Position numbers and translations under genes: made by a program
Assembly: GCF_030680935.1 (NCBI RefSeq)
Contig: NZ_JAUXUP010000011.1
Location: forward strand, 1 to 64,000
Origin: Polaromonas sp.
GTDB lineage: Bacteria > Pseudomonadota > Gammaproteobacteria > Burkholderiales > Burkholderiaceae_C
Direction of reading: 5' to 3'
Length of the DNA stretch: 64,000 bases
Part shown: in pieces, positions 8,244 through 15,951 of the stretch
Layout: each line of letters begins with the position of its first letter
Position numbering within the stretch: the stretch's first letter is position 1
The notes under the pieces: model-generated
Seen by the model: only the letters and a program-made list of their open reading frames with translations
What the model was told of the DNA's origin: nothing
Databases searched by the model: none

Positions 8244-8971
8244 GCCAGCACCCCACCCGCCTCGGTGAATCGGGCTGTCAGCCATGCAAGGGACTTTTCG
8301 GGCTGAGCGTACCCGGCACCGGGCAAGGACGCCCATTCTTTGCGGGCTGCAGCCACGGCACCGGCAAAGTCGCCTATCGCCAGTTTTGACGTTGCGCCGC
8401 GTTCTTTCAGCAGCTCGGCAGCGGCTGCGTCCTGGCTGGCCGGGCTGAAGTCTGGCAGGCCCAGTTTCTTTTTGATGCGTGTCCAGGTGGTGAAGGTGAT
8501 TTGATATTTGCCCGCTGCCGTGGAAACGCAACCAGGGCCAAAACCAGCAGCCGCGCACATGGTGTCGGACAGGGTTTCGCCGCCCCACTCTTTTGTCGCC
8601 TTGGGGTGGTCGGCAAAGCTCTGGATCAGGTGCTTGTAGCCGTAGCACACGCGGTATGGGTCTGGCTGCTCTGCTGTGCCTTCTGCGCTGGCAATGGCTG
8701 ACTGCATGGCCGCGATGTTGGCCTGTAGGTTGATGGGCATGGTCAGGGGCATGGCGTTAATCTCCGTTTCTGCATAGAGCTGCTGTGCCCAGTTGTCGAA
8801 GGTGTCAATCCAGCCCGCCGCGCCTGAGTCATAGACTGGCTCGGGCGGTGCTGGCTCGGGCGGTGCTGGCTCGGGCGTGGCGATGGCGGCCGCGAAGGCA
8901 CGGGGGGCGAACAGGAACAAGCCGACAGCGGCCAAGGCGACCAGGGCAACGATGGCGGCTTTTTTGCTCAC
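8240..8971 (-). CDS. Membrane-anchored phage muramidase (lambda R / GH104-like)
   Basis: 243 aa. Residues about 7-28 form a membrane or signal-anchor helix, then a Pro-Glu linker (PEPAPPEPAPPEP, about 33-45), then a catalytic domain resembling lambda endolysin R: IASAEGTAEQPDPYR (candidate catalytic Glu97), GKYQITFTTW, LPDFSPASQDAAAAELL and EWASLPGAGY. It should cleave peptidoglycan glycan strands. The anchor plus linker suggests a virion-vertex enzyme used at entry, or a signal-anchor endolysin used at lysis. Confidence 0.85.
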   Translation of the reverse strand: MSKKAAIVALVALAAVGLFLFAPRAFAAAIATPEPAPPEPAPPEPVYDSGAAGWIDTFDNWAQQLYAETEINAMPLTMPINLQANIAAMQSAIASAEGTAEQPDPYRVCYGYKHLIQSFADHPKATKEWGGETLSDTMCAAAGFGPGCVSTAAGKYQITFTTWTRIKKKLGLPDFSPASQDAAAAELLKERGATSKLAIGDFAGAVAAARKEWASLPGAGYAQPEKSLAWLTARFTEAGGVLA

Positions 8972-9681
8972 AGCAGCTTGTAACGGCAGGCGCGGAAGTT
9001 GCCATTTGCGGCCCCCAGCGCGACAGTGCGAATGAAATAAAGGCCCAAGCCCGGTGCAATGAATTGCTCTTTTGACAGGCTGTTGCCGAAATAGTGATTG
9101 GTCGTCTCATAGGCGCCGATCATTCGCGTCATCAGCATGGGCTCACCATCTGCAACATTGGCCGGTGCGGTGGCCTTTGCTACAAAGCCGCCCTGTGACT
9201 GGGTGGCGTCGAACTCCGAAATATCGGCGCTCAGGAGGATGGCCCCGTTCACATTGGCTGCCGCTGTGAACACGTTGACGGCGGTGTTTGCCACCAGCGC
9301 GGCCTGATTCATGAATGAGCCGGTCGAAACCTCGGGGCGAACCTGCACATGCTCAAGCGCGGCCAGCGTAGCCGCTGCCAGGGACACCTCACCCGACACA
9401 ACGCCGGTAAACCTGTTGGAGCCTGAGTCACCGAAGCCGTGATAAAAGCGGATGGTTTGACCCGTTGCACCGTTGGTGATTCGCACGTTTGCAAAGGGCT
9501 CTTTGGTGCGAGTTTTGTCGGTGGCCTCGGCTTCGTCGATCAGCGCCACCACGCCGTTATCGACGTTGAGGAACTCAACCAGGTCAAGCACGTACGGTGC
9601 CTTGCGCAGCTCGAAATAGTCACCAGCGACAGAGACGGCCCGCGTCTCGTTGGCTGCCAGCGTGAGGTTAAATGGCTTCAT
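8968..9681 (-). CDS. Phage beta-rich structural protein, candidate penton/spike
   Basis: 237 aa, Cys-poor, with alternating beta-strand sequence and no membrane helix. The N-terminal part (LTLAANETRAVSVAGDYFEL) resembles beta-sandwich minor-capsid proteins of phages. It lies between the muramidase and a membrane protein in the late operon and overlaps the muramidase start by ATGA. A vertex penton or spike role is inferred from beta content and position; no family match is certain. Confidence 0.6.
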   Translation of the reverse strand: MKPFNLTLAANETRAVSVAGDYFELRKAPYVLDLVEFLNVDNGVVALIDEAEATDKTRTKEPFANVRITNGATGQTIRFYHGFGDSGSNRFTGVVSGEVSLAAATLAALEHVQVRPEVSTGSFMNQAALVANTAVNVFTAAANVNGAILLSADISEFDATQSQGGFVAKATAPANVADGEPMLMTRMIGAYETTNHYFGNSLSKEQFIAPGLGLYFIRTVALGAANGNFRACRYKLL

Positions 9682-10172
9682 GATTTCTTTCCAAAAAGCA
9701 TCGCTACACCAATGACGCCAGCGGCGATGGCCGCAGTTTTTATGGCGTCGGTGTTTTTGTTTTCGTTCGGGGTGAAGCTGTCCACCACCTTGGTGCTGAG
9801 CGCGAAGCCCTCGGATGCCTTGTCCAGCAGCTTGTCGATCAGGTTCGCGCTTTGCTCTATCGTGGTGCTGTAGGTCTTCCCGGCGTCTTTGAACAGGTCA
9901 ACCACCGCGCCGCCGCTGCTGTTGATCACGTCCGCGCCTGCCTTGGCTATGGCAACCACCGCATCGCTGCTATTGACGGTGCTGGTGTAGCTCACCATGT
10001 TGCCATCGCCCGTGGTGCCGATGCCGTCCTGTACAGCCACGCGCTTGTCAGTGTTGACCGTGGTGGTCTTTGCGCCCTCGGTGGTGGTGCTGGTGCTGGA
10101 GTCGCCACCGCCGCCGCACAGCACCGCACACTGAGCGCCGCGGGCTTTCAATCGTTCACGTAGCAAGTCCAT
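9678..10172 (-). CDS. Phage structural protein with C-terminal membrane helix
   Basis: 164 aa. A short Cys-containing N-terminus (QCAVLCGGGGDSS) leads to a Thr/Ser/Asp-rich region, amphipathic helices, and a C-terminal membrane helix (AIKTAAIAAGVIGVAMLFGKKS). The tail-anchored layout matches minor membrane proteins of internal-membrane phages. Family not recognised. It overlaps the downstream beta-rich gene by ATGA. Confidence 0.65.
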   Translation of the reverse strand: MDLLRERLKARGAQCAVLCGGGGDSSTSTTTEGAKTTTVNTDKRVAVQDGIGTTGDGNMVSYTSTVNSSDAVVAIAKAGADVINSSGGAVVDLFKDAGKTYSTTIEQSANLIDKLLDKASEGFALSTKVVDSFTPNENKNTDAIKTAAIAAGVIGVAMLFGKKS

Positions 10173-10173
10173 T

Positions 10174-10548
10174 TCAAACGCTCTTTTCCATGATGAAGCC
10201 GGTCAACCTGTAGCCCTGCTTTTTTGCCAGTTTTGCCAGCCCTGCCCGCCCGGTCTGGAATGCCACCACCTTGCAGCCTGACTGCGCCGCGATGGCTTCA
10301 ATCACGCTCAGCCCTGGCGCTGTCATTCCAGCCGTGCCGACTGCACCGGCACCCGCAACCCAAAGCCGGTCAGCCTTGCGCTGCAACACAAACACGCCCA
10401 CTTCATCGTCAACCGTCAGCCGGAAACACTCGCCAGAATTGGCGATGCTGGCAGGTGTTGCCATCCCGGCTGGGTCGTCCAAGCCCGCCCAGGCCATGAG
10501 CGCCTCGGCAATGCCAGGGCCTACTTTTTCGACCTTGATTTTTTCCAT
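10174..10548 (-). CDS. Phage small protein, GNAT-fold-like
   Basis: 124 aa. The C-terminus (GRAGLAKLAKKQGYRLTGFI) resembles the final beta-alpha-beta of GNAT acetyltransferases, and the middle (FRLTVDDEVGVFVLQRKADR) could be the N-terminal sheet, but the acetyl-CoA loop is not clear. It may be a degenerate or structural GNAT fold. The start overlaps the end of the upstream gene by 28 nt. The fold is inference. Confidence 0.55.
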   Translation of the reverse strand: MEKIKVEKVGPGIAEALMAWAGLDDPAGMATPASIANSGECFRLTVDDEVGVFVLQRKADRLWVAGAGAVGTAGMTAPGLSVIEAIAAQSGCKVVAFQTGRAGLAKLAKKQGYRLTGFIMEKSV

Positions 10549-10904
10549 ATCACCAGACCGATAAGCACCGCAGCGCCCGCAATCAGCATCCCAGACGTGA
10601 TGCCCGATGCACCCAGCAATGAGCCGCTGCCGGTCAGGCCGATGGAGTCCAGGGCAGACGGTGCGGACTTGTTGGAGCCGTTGGACTGGCTGCCGGAAAA
10701 GTTGACGTTCCAGCCGGAGCTGTCCAGGCCCAGATCACCGTAAATGGCCGACTCGGCTTTCTGGGTGGTGTAGCCGGTAGATGCCGACTCGCCACCGCCC
10801 ATGAAGCCATCCGCGATGGCTCCGACAACGCCACCGATGGCGGTGCCGATGCCCGGCATGATGGCCGTGCCAGCCGCCGCGCCTGCTGCTGATAGTCCGG
10901 CCAT
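10521..10904 (-). CDS. Phage Gly-rich membrane protein
   Basis: 127 aa. The N-terminus is a glycine/alanine-zipper-like hydrophobic segment (residues 1-35); the C-terminus has a membrane helix (GMLIAGAAVLIGLVIW) followed by a basic KKSRSKK tail. Between them is a Ser/Asn/Gly-rich stretch. A two-helix small protein of this kind fits a phage membrane vesicle. No known family. Confidence 0.65.
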   Translation of the reverse strand: MAGLSAAGAAAGTAIMPGIGTAIGGVVGAIADGFMGGGESASTGYTTQKAESAIYGDLGLDSSGWNVNFSGSQSNGSNKSAPSALDSIGLTGSGSLLGASGITSGMLIAGAAVLIGLVIWKKSRSKK

Positions 10905-10913
10905 GCTGACCGA

Positions 10914-11336
10914 TCAGTCGCTCAGCGCGACAAAAAGCACAGCACCGACCAGGGCGAACGCCACCAGGGGCGACACGCCAGCTATCGTGCCAGCGCCGGT
11001 GCCGTAGGTCTTGCCGTTGGCACCCGCGAAGGTGGCACCCGCTTGAGTCTTGTTCACAGCGGCCTGAGGGCCGTAGTGCGAATCAATGATGGCCTTCGCG
11101 CCGTAGGTCGCCACGTTCTTGAACCAGTCCAGGCCGTTGTCCGGGTAGAACGGTGCAATCTTTTGCGCCTCGCGTTGGTCAGCCGCCCACTGCCCTTGGG
11201 CATAGGCCGGGTTCTCGAAATACTGGCCGGTGGAACTCACCACGGACTGTTTCAGCCCGTAGATGTCCCACGCGCCCATGTTGCCCGCGTCGTCGACGAT
11301 GGTGTAGCTACCATCGTCATACATGATTTTTTCCAT
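10914..11336 (-). CDS. Phage structural protein with C-terminal membrane anchor
   Basis: 140 aa directly downstream of the capsid gene. It has a soluble N-terminal part rich in Tyr/Asp/Gly (DDGSYTIVDDAGNMGAWD) and a hydrophobic C-terminus (AGVSPLVAFALVGAVLFVAL). It could link the capsid shell to the internal membrane, a role played by small membrane proteins in PM2. Family not recognised. Confidence 0.65.
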   Translation of the reverse strand: MEKIMYDDGSYTIVDDAGNMGAWDIYGLKQSVVSSTGQYFENPAYAQGQWAADQREAQKIAPFYPDNGLDWFKNVATYGAKAIIDSHYGPQAAVNKTQAGATFAGANGKTYGTGAGTIAGVSPLVAFALVGAVLFVALSD

Positions 11337-11363
11337 GTCTGACCCCTTGTTAAACCGGGCCGA

Positions 11364-12206
11364 TTAAGGACGGTCGCTGGTGGTGAGCGTTTCCGCGTAA
11401 ATGTCGAAGGTGCCGCCCGCGTTCACGTCCAGCAGGATTTCGAGGTTTTCCACGGGCCGTGGCTTGCCGTCGCTGCCCATGATCAGTGCCGTATTGAGCA
11501 TGTGATTCATGAGGCTGTGCGGGATGAAGTCAACCACCATCAGACCGGCCTGCGGAACCTTGCCGTAGGTCTTTTGGTAGAACTCATTGCGCGCCACGGG
11601 CACGGTCTCGAATTCCTCCGAGTCGTCGCGCCGCACGCGGATGCTGTTGATGGATGCCAGAGTGCCGAACACCATCAGGCGTTGCAGCTGCTCGCCGCTT
11701 TTGCCGTAAGGGATTTTGATGCTTTCTTCCACGGCACCCGACAGGGTTTTCTGTGAAGAACGGATGCGTTTGATCAGCGTGTTGCGGCTGGGCACGTCAA
11801 CCTCGGCCATGGCGATGACCTTGGACGCGGCGCTGGCCACATACACGCCGATATCGAATTCCAGGGTAGCCGACTGGACGCCCGCCTCCTGAGTCATCGC
11901 ATAGCAGCCCATGGTTTTGGCCGCTTCGTCAACGCCGCCGCGCTCGGTGAAGTCGATTTCCAGAATCGCCGCGTCGGTGGCGTTGCCCTTGTAGGCGTTG
12001 AGCGCGTGGCAATGGGCCGAAGTCTTCCAGCGTTGCTTCTCGCCATTGTTGACGTTGAGCACGATGTTGGACAGCAGCGCCTTGGTGATGTTGCCCTCGC
12101 AGAACAAGAAAATCTTGTTGTAGGTGCGGCCCAAAGGAATCGGCACCGTGGCCCGCTGGCTGATGCCGACGTTTTCGACTTGTGGGAGTTTGATCAAACG
12201 GGTCAT
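11364..12206 (-). CDS. Putative double-jelly-roll major capsid protein (P2-like)
   Basis: 280 aa, close to PM2 major capsid protein P2 (about 269 aa). It is beta-rich with no membrane helix, opens with PQVENVGISQRATVPIPLGR, and ends with LEILLDVNAGGTFDIYAETL, the type of terminal strand seen in double-jelly-roll capsid proteins of the corticovirus/autolykivirus group. A ribosome-binding site (AAAGGCG) precedes the ATG. It lies just downstream of the packaging ATPase, the usual pair in this lineage. Fold assignment comes from sequence pattern, length and context, not a structural search. Confidence 0.8.
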   Translation of the reverse strand: MTRLIKLPQVENVGISQRATVPIPLGRTYNKIFLFCEGNITKALLSNIVLNVNNGEKQRWKTSAHCHALNAYKGNATDAAILEIDFTERGGVDEAAKTMGCYAMTQEAGVQSATLEFDIGVYVASAASKVIAMAEVDVPSRNTLIKRIRSSQKTLSGAVEESIKIPYGKSGEQLQRLMVFGTLASINSIRVRRDDSEEFETVPVARNEFYQKTYGKVPQAGLMVVDFIPHSLMNHMLNTALIMGSDGKPRPVENLEILLDVNAGGTFDIYAETLTTSDRP

Positions 12207-12249
12207 GGTGTGGTCGCCTTTGAGAGTTTCAGGGGTTGCCGATCAGCGA

Positions 12250-12363
12250 TCAGGCCAGCGCGGTCTGCACCAGGGGGCGGGTGAACGAAATTTTGTTCAG
12301 AACGAAAATCGTGCCCAGAACGATGGCCGTGGTGACAACGGCGTTTTTGACTTGAGACTGCAT
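12250..12363 (-). CDS. 37-aa phage membrane peptide
   Basis: From the ATG at 12363 with GAAAGGC upstream. Nearly all of the peptide is one hydrophobic helix (VVTTAIVLGTIFVLNKISF). It sits between the packaging ATPase and the capsid gene, a position often filled by a tiny membrane protein in internal-membrane phages. The longer frame to 12447 is unlikely because it lacks a ribosome-binding site. Confidence 0.65.
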   Translation of the reverse strand: MQSQVKNAVVTTAIVLGTIFVLNKISFTRPLVQTALA

Positions 12364-12446
12364 GGTTTGCCTTTCGGTGTGGTGAAGTTTGGAGAGAAAG
12401 AACCCGCATTGAAAGGCCCAGCACGTACGCTCGTAAAGGGGGAGCA

Positions 12447-12459
12447 CGTACGTACGGGA
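12447..12459. promoter_or_regulatory. CGTACGTACGGGA motif, copy A
   Basis: Exact 13-mer also found at 16421-16433. It lies 84 nt upstream of the 37-aa gene and capsid genes on the minus strand, next to the ATPase stop. The core is palindromic (CGTACGTACG). Candidate operator of a phage regulator. Confidence 0.45.
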
Positions 12460-13119
12460 TCAGCGCCTCAATTTGTTGGTTTTTTCACCGAAGGTGTCCC
12501 GGTTGAAGTCTTTTTCGTAGTACGTGATGTGCGTTTCCCGGTCGCTAATTGCCTTGGTTTTGAGCGCGTTGATCTGGTCATAGGGCACATCCAGCACCTT
12601 CGCCATGCGGTCTTTGTCGCTGGACTCGCGCAGCGCGTGACACCGGATGTACATGCACGATGACCAGAAAGCCTTGTCGGCATCGGCCGGCCGCTGGCAG
12701 GCCGCGATGATCACCAGGCGCTGGTGCCGCCCGCGCTTGGTGCAATTGCGCCACGGTGCCGGTGCCCAGGTGGGCCGTGTCACCAGCTCCAATTCCTCGA
12801 CAACAAACACCAGATCACCGGCCATGAAAACCACCTTGCACAGCGCGGCAAAGTCGCGCTTGAATTCGTCCTTGTCGTACTCGGTGTCATCGTGCGGCTG
12901 CCAGATCATTTTGAAGGCTGGCTTTTTCATGGCCGCGATCACTTGCCGCACGTCAGAAACGACGATGCCGCGATCAGCGTATTCCTTGAGCGGGTCAAAG
13001 ATCACAAGGCGCGTCGGCTTCAATTCGTCCAGGGCTTCATTGACGCCCACGCCCTTGCCGCTGCCGGTGGTGCCGACAAACGCCCGCACATCGGCGCGCT
13101 TAAGTGCTGGCGCTGCCAT
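12460..13119 (-). CDS. Genome-packaging ATPase (FtsK/HerA superfamily, P9/A32-like)
   Basis: 219 aa, matching PRD1 P9 and PM2 P9 in size. Walker A is GTTGSGKG at residues 16-23; Walker B is LVFVVEE at 103-109; the IIAACQRP segment (about 133-140) carries the polar sensor. It should power DNA translocation into preformed capsids. Zot-type assembly ATPases of filamentous phages belong to the same superfamily, but they carry a membrane segment absent here and occur without a capsid protein of this size. Confidence 0.88.
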   Translation of the reverse strand: MAAPALKRADVRAFVGTTGSGKGVGVNEALDELKPTRLVIFDPLKEYADRGIVVSDVRQVIAAMKKPAFKMIWQPHDDTEYDKDEFKRDFAALCKVVFMAGDLVFVVEELELVTRPTWAPAPWRNCTKRGRHQRLVIIAACQRPADADKAFWSSCMYIRCHALRESSDKDRMAKVLDVPYDQINALKTKAISDRETHITYYEKDFNRDTFGEKTNKLRR

Positions 13120-13618
13120 CGCCGCCCTTCCCGCCCGCCGCTGCTGCCTGCTCTGCGAAGTACGCCTTTTGCTGCTGACGCACCTTGTAGGTCACATAGA
13201 CCGATGGGCCCAGCGATGCTGCCAGCATGGCGTACGGGCCATAGTCGCTCAGCGCGCCGCGCATGTCCCAGCCGTTGCGTCTGGCGATGGCTGCCAGCGG
13301 CTCTGCGAATTCCTCGCGCTTTTTCTTGCCCCAGAGCTGCTCGAATTGTTCATCGGTCAGCCAGTTGATCAAAGGCCGGGCGGGCGCTACCACCAGATCA
13401 AGCAAGTCCAAAATATCGGCCTTCACCGTGTCGATCTGCTGGCGCTCCTGTTTGGCTTCCTGCTGCTGGGCCGCGCCCTGGCTGCTGGCCGCGTGTTGGT
13501 TCAGGTCGCTCAGCACCGAATCTATGTCGGCTTCCACACTGCGTGGCGCTGCGGCCTGCGGCTCACCCTTGACCGTGGCGTCTGACACATCGGCAGACTT
13601 TTGAATTTTCGTGACCAT
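13100..13618 (-). CDS. Phage virion or assembly protein (unknown)
   Basis: 172 aa. The acidic/Gln-rich N-terminal half has coiled-coil character (SSQGAAQQQEAKQERQQ), followed by a helical domain (WLTDEQFEQLWGKKKREEF) and a moderately hydrophobic segment near 125-147 (GPYAMLAASLGPSVYVTY). It overlaps the ATPase gene by 20 nt, suggesting a role in assembly or packaging. Family not recognised. Confidence 0.65.
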   Translation of the reverse strand: MVTKIQKSADVSDATVKGEPQAAAPRSVEADIDSVLSDLNQHAASSQGAAQQQEAKQERQQIDTVKADILDLLDLVVAPARPLINWLTDEQFEQLWGKKKREEFAEPLAAIARRNGWDMRGALSDYGPYAMLAASLGPSVYVTYKVRQQQKAYFAEQAAAAGGKGGDGSAST

Positions 13619-13944
13619 CAGATAGCTCCAAGCACGCCCCAGCCGGGCCGTTTTGTTTCAGTTTTTTTTGTCTGTGGCGCATCGTCAGTAGCGGCGATGG
13701 CTGGCGCGGGCGGTGCGGGTGGTTCGGCCTGCAGCACCGGCTTTGCTGGCGATGGTGCACCGATCAGGGCGCGCAATTTTTCGTCACAGTCGCCTGTACG
13801 TGCGAAGCCTTGAAAGCCGCAGCGCGGCTGCCGGCATGAAACGCACACCAGGCGGGATTTTGTGAGGGTGTATCTGGCCTCGGGCTGCCCGCAGACCGGG
13901 CAGGCGCCCAGGCCGATGAGGTTTTCATCGGCCATGGCGATCAA
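13618..13944 (-). CDS. Phage zinc-ribbon protein
   Basis: 108 aa. A four-Cys zinc ribbon is formed by CPVCGQPEARYTLTKSRLVC and the following VSCRQPRCG; the C-terminal half is Pro/Ala-rich and ends KRPGWGVLGAI. Starts overlap both neighbours (ATGA and TGATG). Possibly a nucleic-acid-binding or transcription accessory factor for late genes; the exact family is not recognised. Confidence 0.65.
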   Translation of the reverse strand: MIAMADENLIGLGACPVCGQPEARYTLTKSRLVCVSCRQPRCGFQGFARTGDCDEKLRALIGAPSPAKPVLQAEPPAPPAPAIAATDDAPQTKKTETKRPGWGVLGAI

Positions 13945-14114
13945 GCCGCTACTGAGATCAGCCGTGCCAAGTCGGCAACGGCTTTGCGCACGTCGCCGTA
14001 CGTGGCTTCGTGCTCGATCTGGGCAAGTGCTGCCAGATTTTCCGCCCGTTTGTCGGACGGCGATGCAGTTTTTTTGGCCGCTGTTTTGGCCGGGGAAGGT
14101 TTCGAGGTTGCCAT
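13941..14114 (-). CDS. Small Lys/Ala-rich phage protein
   Basis: 57 aa from the ATG at 14114, which has a good ribosome-binding site (TTCGGAG). The N-terminus is Lys/Ala/Pro-rich (SKPSPAKTAAKKTASPSDKR), the remainder helical (ENLAALAQIEHEATYGDVRK). A histone-like or DNA-binding small protein is possible. It is the first gene of the late operon, downstream of the strong terminator at 14202-14238. Confidence 0.6.
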   Translation of the reverse strand: MATSKPSPAKTAAKKTASPSDKRAENLAALAQIEHEATYGDVRKAVADLARLISVAA

Positions 14115-14170
14115 TGTTGACTCCGAAGAATCAGCAAGGTGCGCATCAGGGCGCGATTCTAAGCCGATTT

Positions 14171-14180
14171 CCCGTACGTA
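14171..14180. promoter_or_regulatory. CCCGTACGTA motif, copy B
   Basis: On the minus strand this reads TACGTACGGG, ten bases shared with the 13-mers at 12447 and 16421. It lies 57 nt upstream of the first late-operon gene and just after the early terminator, the expected place for the late promoter. Confidence 0.45.
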
Positions 14181-14201
14181 GCGCCACTGCCCTGAAACTT
14201 C

Positions 14202-14238
14202 AAAAAAAAACGCGCCTGCATCGTCCTGATGCGGCGCG
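14202..14238 (-). terminator. Strong intrinsic terminator of the early phage operon
   Basis: Read on the minus strand: CGCGCCGCATC, loop AGGAC, GATGCAGGCGCG, then nine T. The stem is almost perfect. It separates the replication operon (16235-14315) from the late operon beginning at 14114. Confidence 0.85.
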
Positions 14239-14314
14239 TACGGGTTTTGACCCCGACCCATCCCCTTCAATGTCAAGCAGTCTTCCCTGCCGCTGCCGGT
14301 GCCCTGGCGCCGTT

Positions 14315-14959
14315 TTAGTACGGGATATCGTCCGCGTCCACCTTCGTTGCCTTTGCGCCCTTGGGCGCACTCGATAGGAATCCGGCTTTGAGAGCTGCAA
14401 GCTCTTCCCTGCCGCGTTTAGCGGCCTCGGATTGTGGATAACTGGCAGTTTCTGAAGGGGTAGGGGATGTTGAATTAAATCCCTGATACCCCTGCGGTAT
14501 ACCCTGCGGTAAATCGTCCATCGGTGACTCGGGAAGCCGCGTGGTTGCTAGGTTTTCTGACCTTTGGAGCCTGCGGGAAACCCTGTGGTTTATCGTTTTG
14601 GTCGCGGCTATATTTTTGTCGCGTGGCACGATCTTCAGACGGAGTTGGCCTTGTGCCTCGTTGCTTGCCGCGTTGCGCCATACGTGGCGGGCTTTGATGA
14701 GGTCATCCACCACCCGCCGCACTTGCCAGTAGGACGGCCCAGGGCGGCGCCTGCCGCGTTCTGGGATGGGCGGGGTGCATAGCTCCATCAGGCGGTGATA
14801 CCCGCCCAGGAACTCGCCTGTCTTGAAATCGGTGTGTGCCAGCAATAGCAGGTAAATCTGCGTTGCCAGCGGGTCACGCAAAACGTGAAGGAGGCTGTTC
14901 AGTTCGCCTTGTTCAAGGCGTAGGAATTCGGGGACTCGGAGTGTTGCGGGGAGGGTCAC
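14315..14959 (-). CDS. Phage replication initiation protein (winged-helix, RepO/DnaD-like)
   Basis: 214 aa from a GTG start overlapping the previous stop (GTGA). The N-terminal 120 residues are a winged-helix-like domain (LLHVLRDPLATQIYLLLLAH, then GPSYWQVRRVVDDLIKARHV) resembling replication initiators. The C-terminal half is disordered, rich in Gln/Ser/Pro, and ends VDADDIPY, the acidic-aromatic tail seen in helicase-loader or SSB-interacting tails. No rolling-circle HUH or PM2 P12 motifs are seen, so replication probably recruits host helicase. Confidence 0.6.
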   Translation of the reverse strand: MTLPATLRVPEFLRLEQGELNSLLHVLRDPLATQIYLLLLAHTDFKTGEFLGGYHRLMELCTPPIPERGRRRPGPSYWQVRRVVDDLIKARHVWRNAASNEAQGQLRLKIVPRDKNIAATKTINHRVSRRLQRSENLATTRLPESPMDDLPQGIPQGYQGFNSTSPTPSETASYPQSEAAKRGREELAALKAGFLSSAPKGAKATKVDADDIPY

Positions 14960-15288
14960 GCCTCGCCCGTTCTGTCGATGGTGTCCAGTGCAGCGCGAAT
15001 AAATGCCCGCTCGGTGGCGGGCATCTTTTCCAGCTTCGCCACCCAGCGGTTGGCTTTGCGCTTGAGGCGCTCACGCTCACGAAACCCGGTGCCGGGGTTG
15101 TAGGTGCGGCGCGCTGCCATCGCCGCTTCTGGCGTGCCAATGGTCAGCTGGAAAGGCCAGTGCGGGTCGATGCGTTTTTTGTCATTGCTTGACCAGCCCG
15201 CAGGGGTCACCCAATCCGTGAAGGGCTGGCCCATCGCGTCGAGGCCAAGCGGCAGTTCAACGGTTGCGGCGTCCTCTGGCTGCTTCAT
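14956..15288 (-). CDS. Phage early protein (unknown)
   Basis: 110 aa from the ATG at 15288, which overlaps the upstream stop; an ATG at 15321 gives a 121-aa alternative. Contains WVTPAGWSSNDKKRIDPHWP and a basic helical segment (FRERERLKRKANRWVAKLEK). It sits immediately before the replication gene. Probably a replication accessory or DNA-binding protein; no family recognised. Confidence 0.6.
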   Translation of the reverse strand: MKQPEDAATVELPLGLDAMGQPFTDWVTPAGWSSNDKKRIDPHWPFQLTIGTPEAAMAARRTYNPGTGFRERERLKRKANRWVAKLEKMPATERAFIRAALDTIDRTGEA

Positions 15289-15581
15289 GGCGCCACGCGG
15301 CAGGCGCTGGGCATAGGGCATGCCCGCTGGCCCAGCTGGCAGGCGTCCGGGTCGTGACAGGTGGCGCCCTGCCCTTGCAGCTGCTTTTGAATCAGCAGCA
15401 GGCTGGCGATCACAGCGCCCAGCTTGTCAGCGGGGATAAACGCACAGTTGCGGATGTCGTTTGTCTGGCCTTCAATGGTCAGCAGCGCACCAGGGCCGGT
15501 GCGGGCGTGAATCAGTCTGCCCTCTACGGTGTCAAACGTCAGGGCGATGCGGTCGCTGAGTCGTACGGTGGCGCTGCTCAT
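15285..15581 (-). CDS. Phage early protein (unknown)
   Basis: 98 aa with overlapping ends (ATGA) in the early operon. The N-terminal half looks beta-rich (VRLSDRIALTFDTVEGRLIH), the C-terminal half has three Cys residues. No recognised domain. Confidence 0.55.
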   Translation of the reverse strand: MSSATVRLSDRIALTFDTVEGRLIHARTGPGALLTIEGQTNDIRNCAFIPADKLGAVIASLLLIQKQLQGQGATCHDPDACQLGQRACPMPSACRVAP

Positions 15582-15703
15582 GCGCCCACCAGCAGGAAAG
15601 CGAACTTGACGCCCAGGGGGAAGCCGACACCGCAGCCCAGGGACAGCACAAGACCCCTGAGGAAATACCGGGCCACCTCAATGAGTGCGTACGGAACTCT
15701 CAT
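15578..15703 (-). CDS. 41-aa phage hydrophobic peptide
   Basis: ATGA overlaps at both ends support translation. One or two hydrophobic stretches (YFLRGLVLSLGCGVGFPLGV and KFAFLLVGA). Too small to assign; a membrane peptide of the early operon. Confidence 0.5.
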   Translation of the reverse strand: MRVPYALIEVARYFLRGLVLSLGCGVGFPLGVKFAFLLVGA

Positions 15704-15951
15704 GCTGCCTGCCCGTGGCAAGGGTCGATCAGGGCCATGGGCTCCCCGTAGGCGGTGGCAATGCGCCCGGCCACCAGCAGCAAGTCCGACACGCTGCCGC
15801 AGCGGCTGGCCGCTCTGAGGTCGGCGCGGAACTCGATCAACTCGGTGTGGCTCCAGCCTTCCCAGCCCATGGGCATCCGCCTTTGCAGCTGGGCCAGCTT
15901 TAGGCAGATGACGACGCGGCGCTCGGTGATGGACATGGTGGCGGTGCTCAT
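15700..15951 (-). CDS. Phage early protein (unknown)
   Basis: 83 aa, helical, with ITERRVVICLKLAQLQRR and EFRADLRAASRCGSVSDLL. It overlaps both neighbours by four bases. Could be a small regulator; no family recognised. Confidence 0.55.
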   Translation of the reverse strand: MSTATMSITERRVVICLKLAQLQRRMPMGWEGWSHTELIEFRADLRAASRCGSVSDLLLVAGRIATAYGEPMALIDPCHGQAA

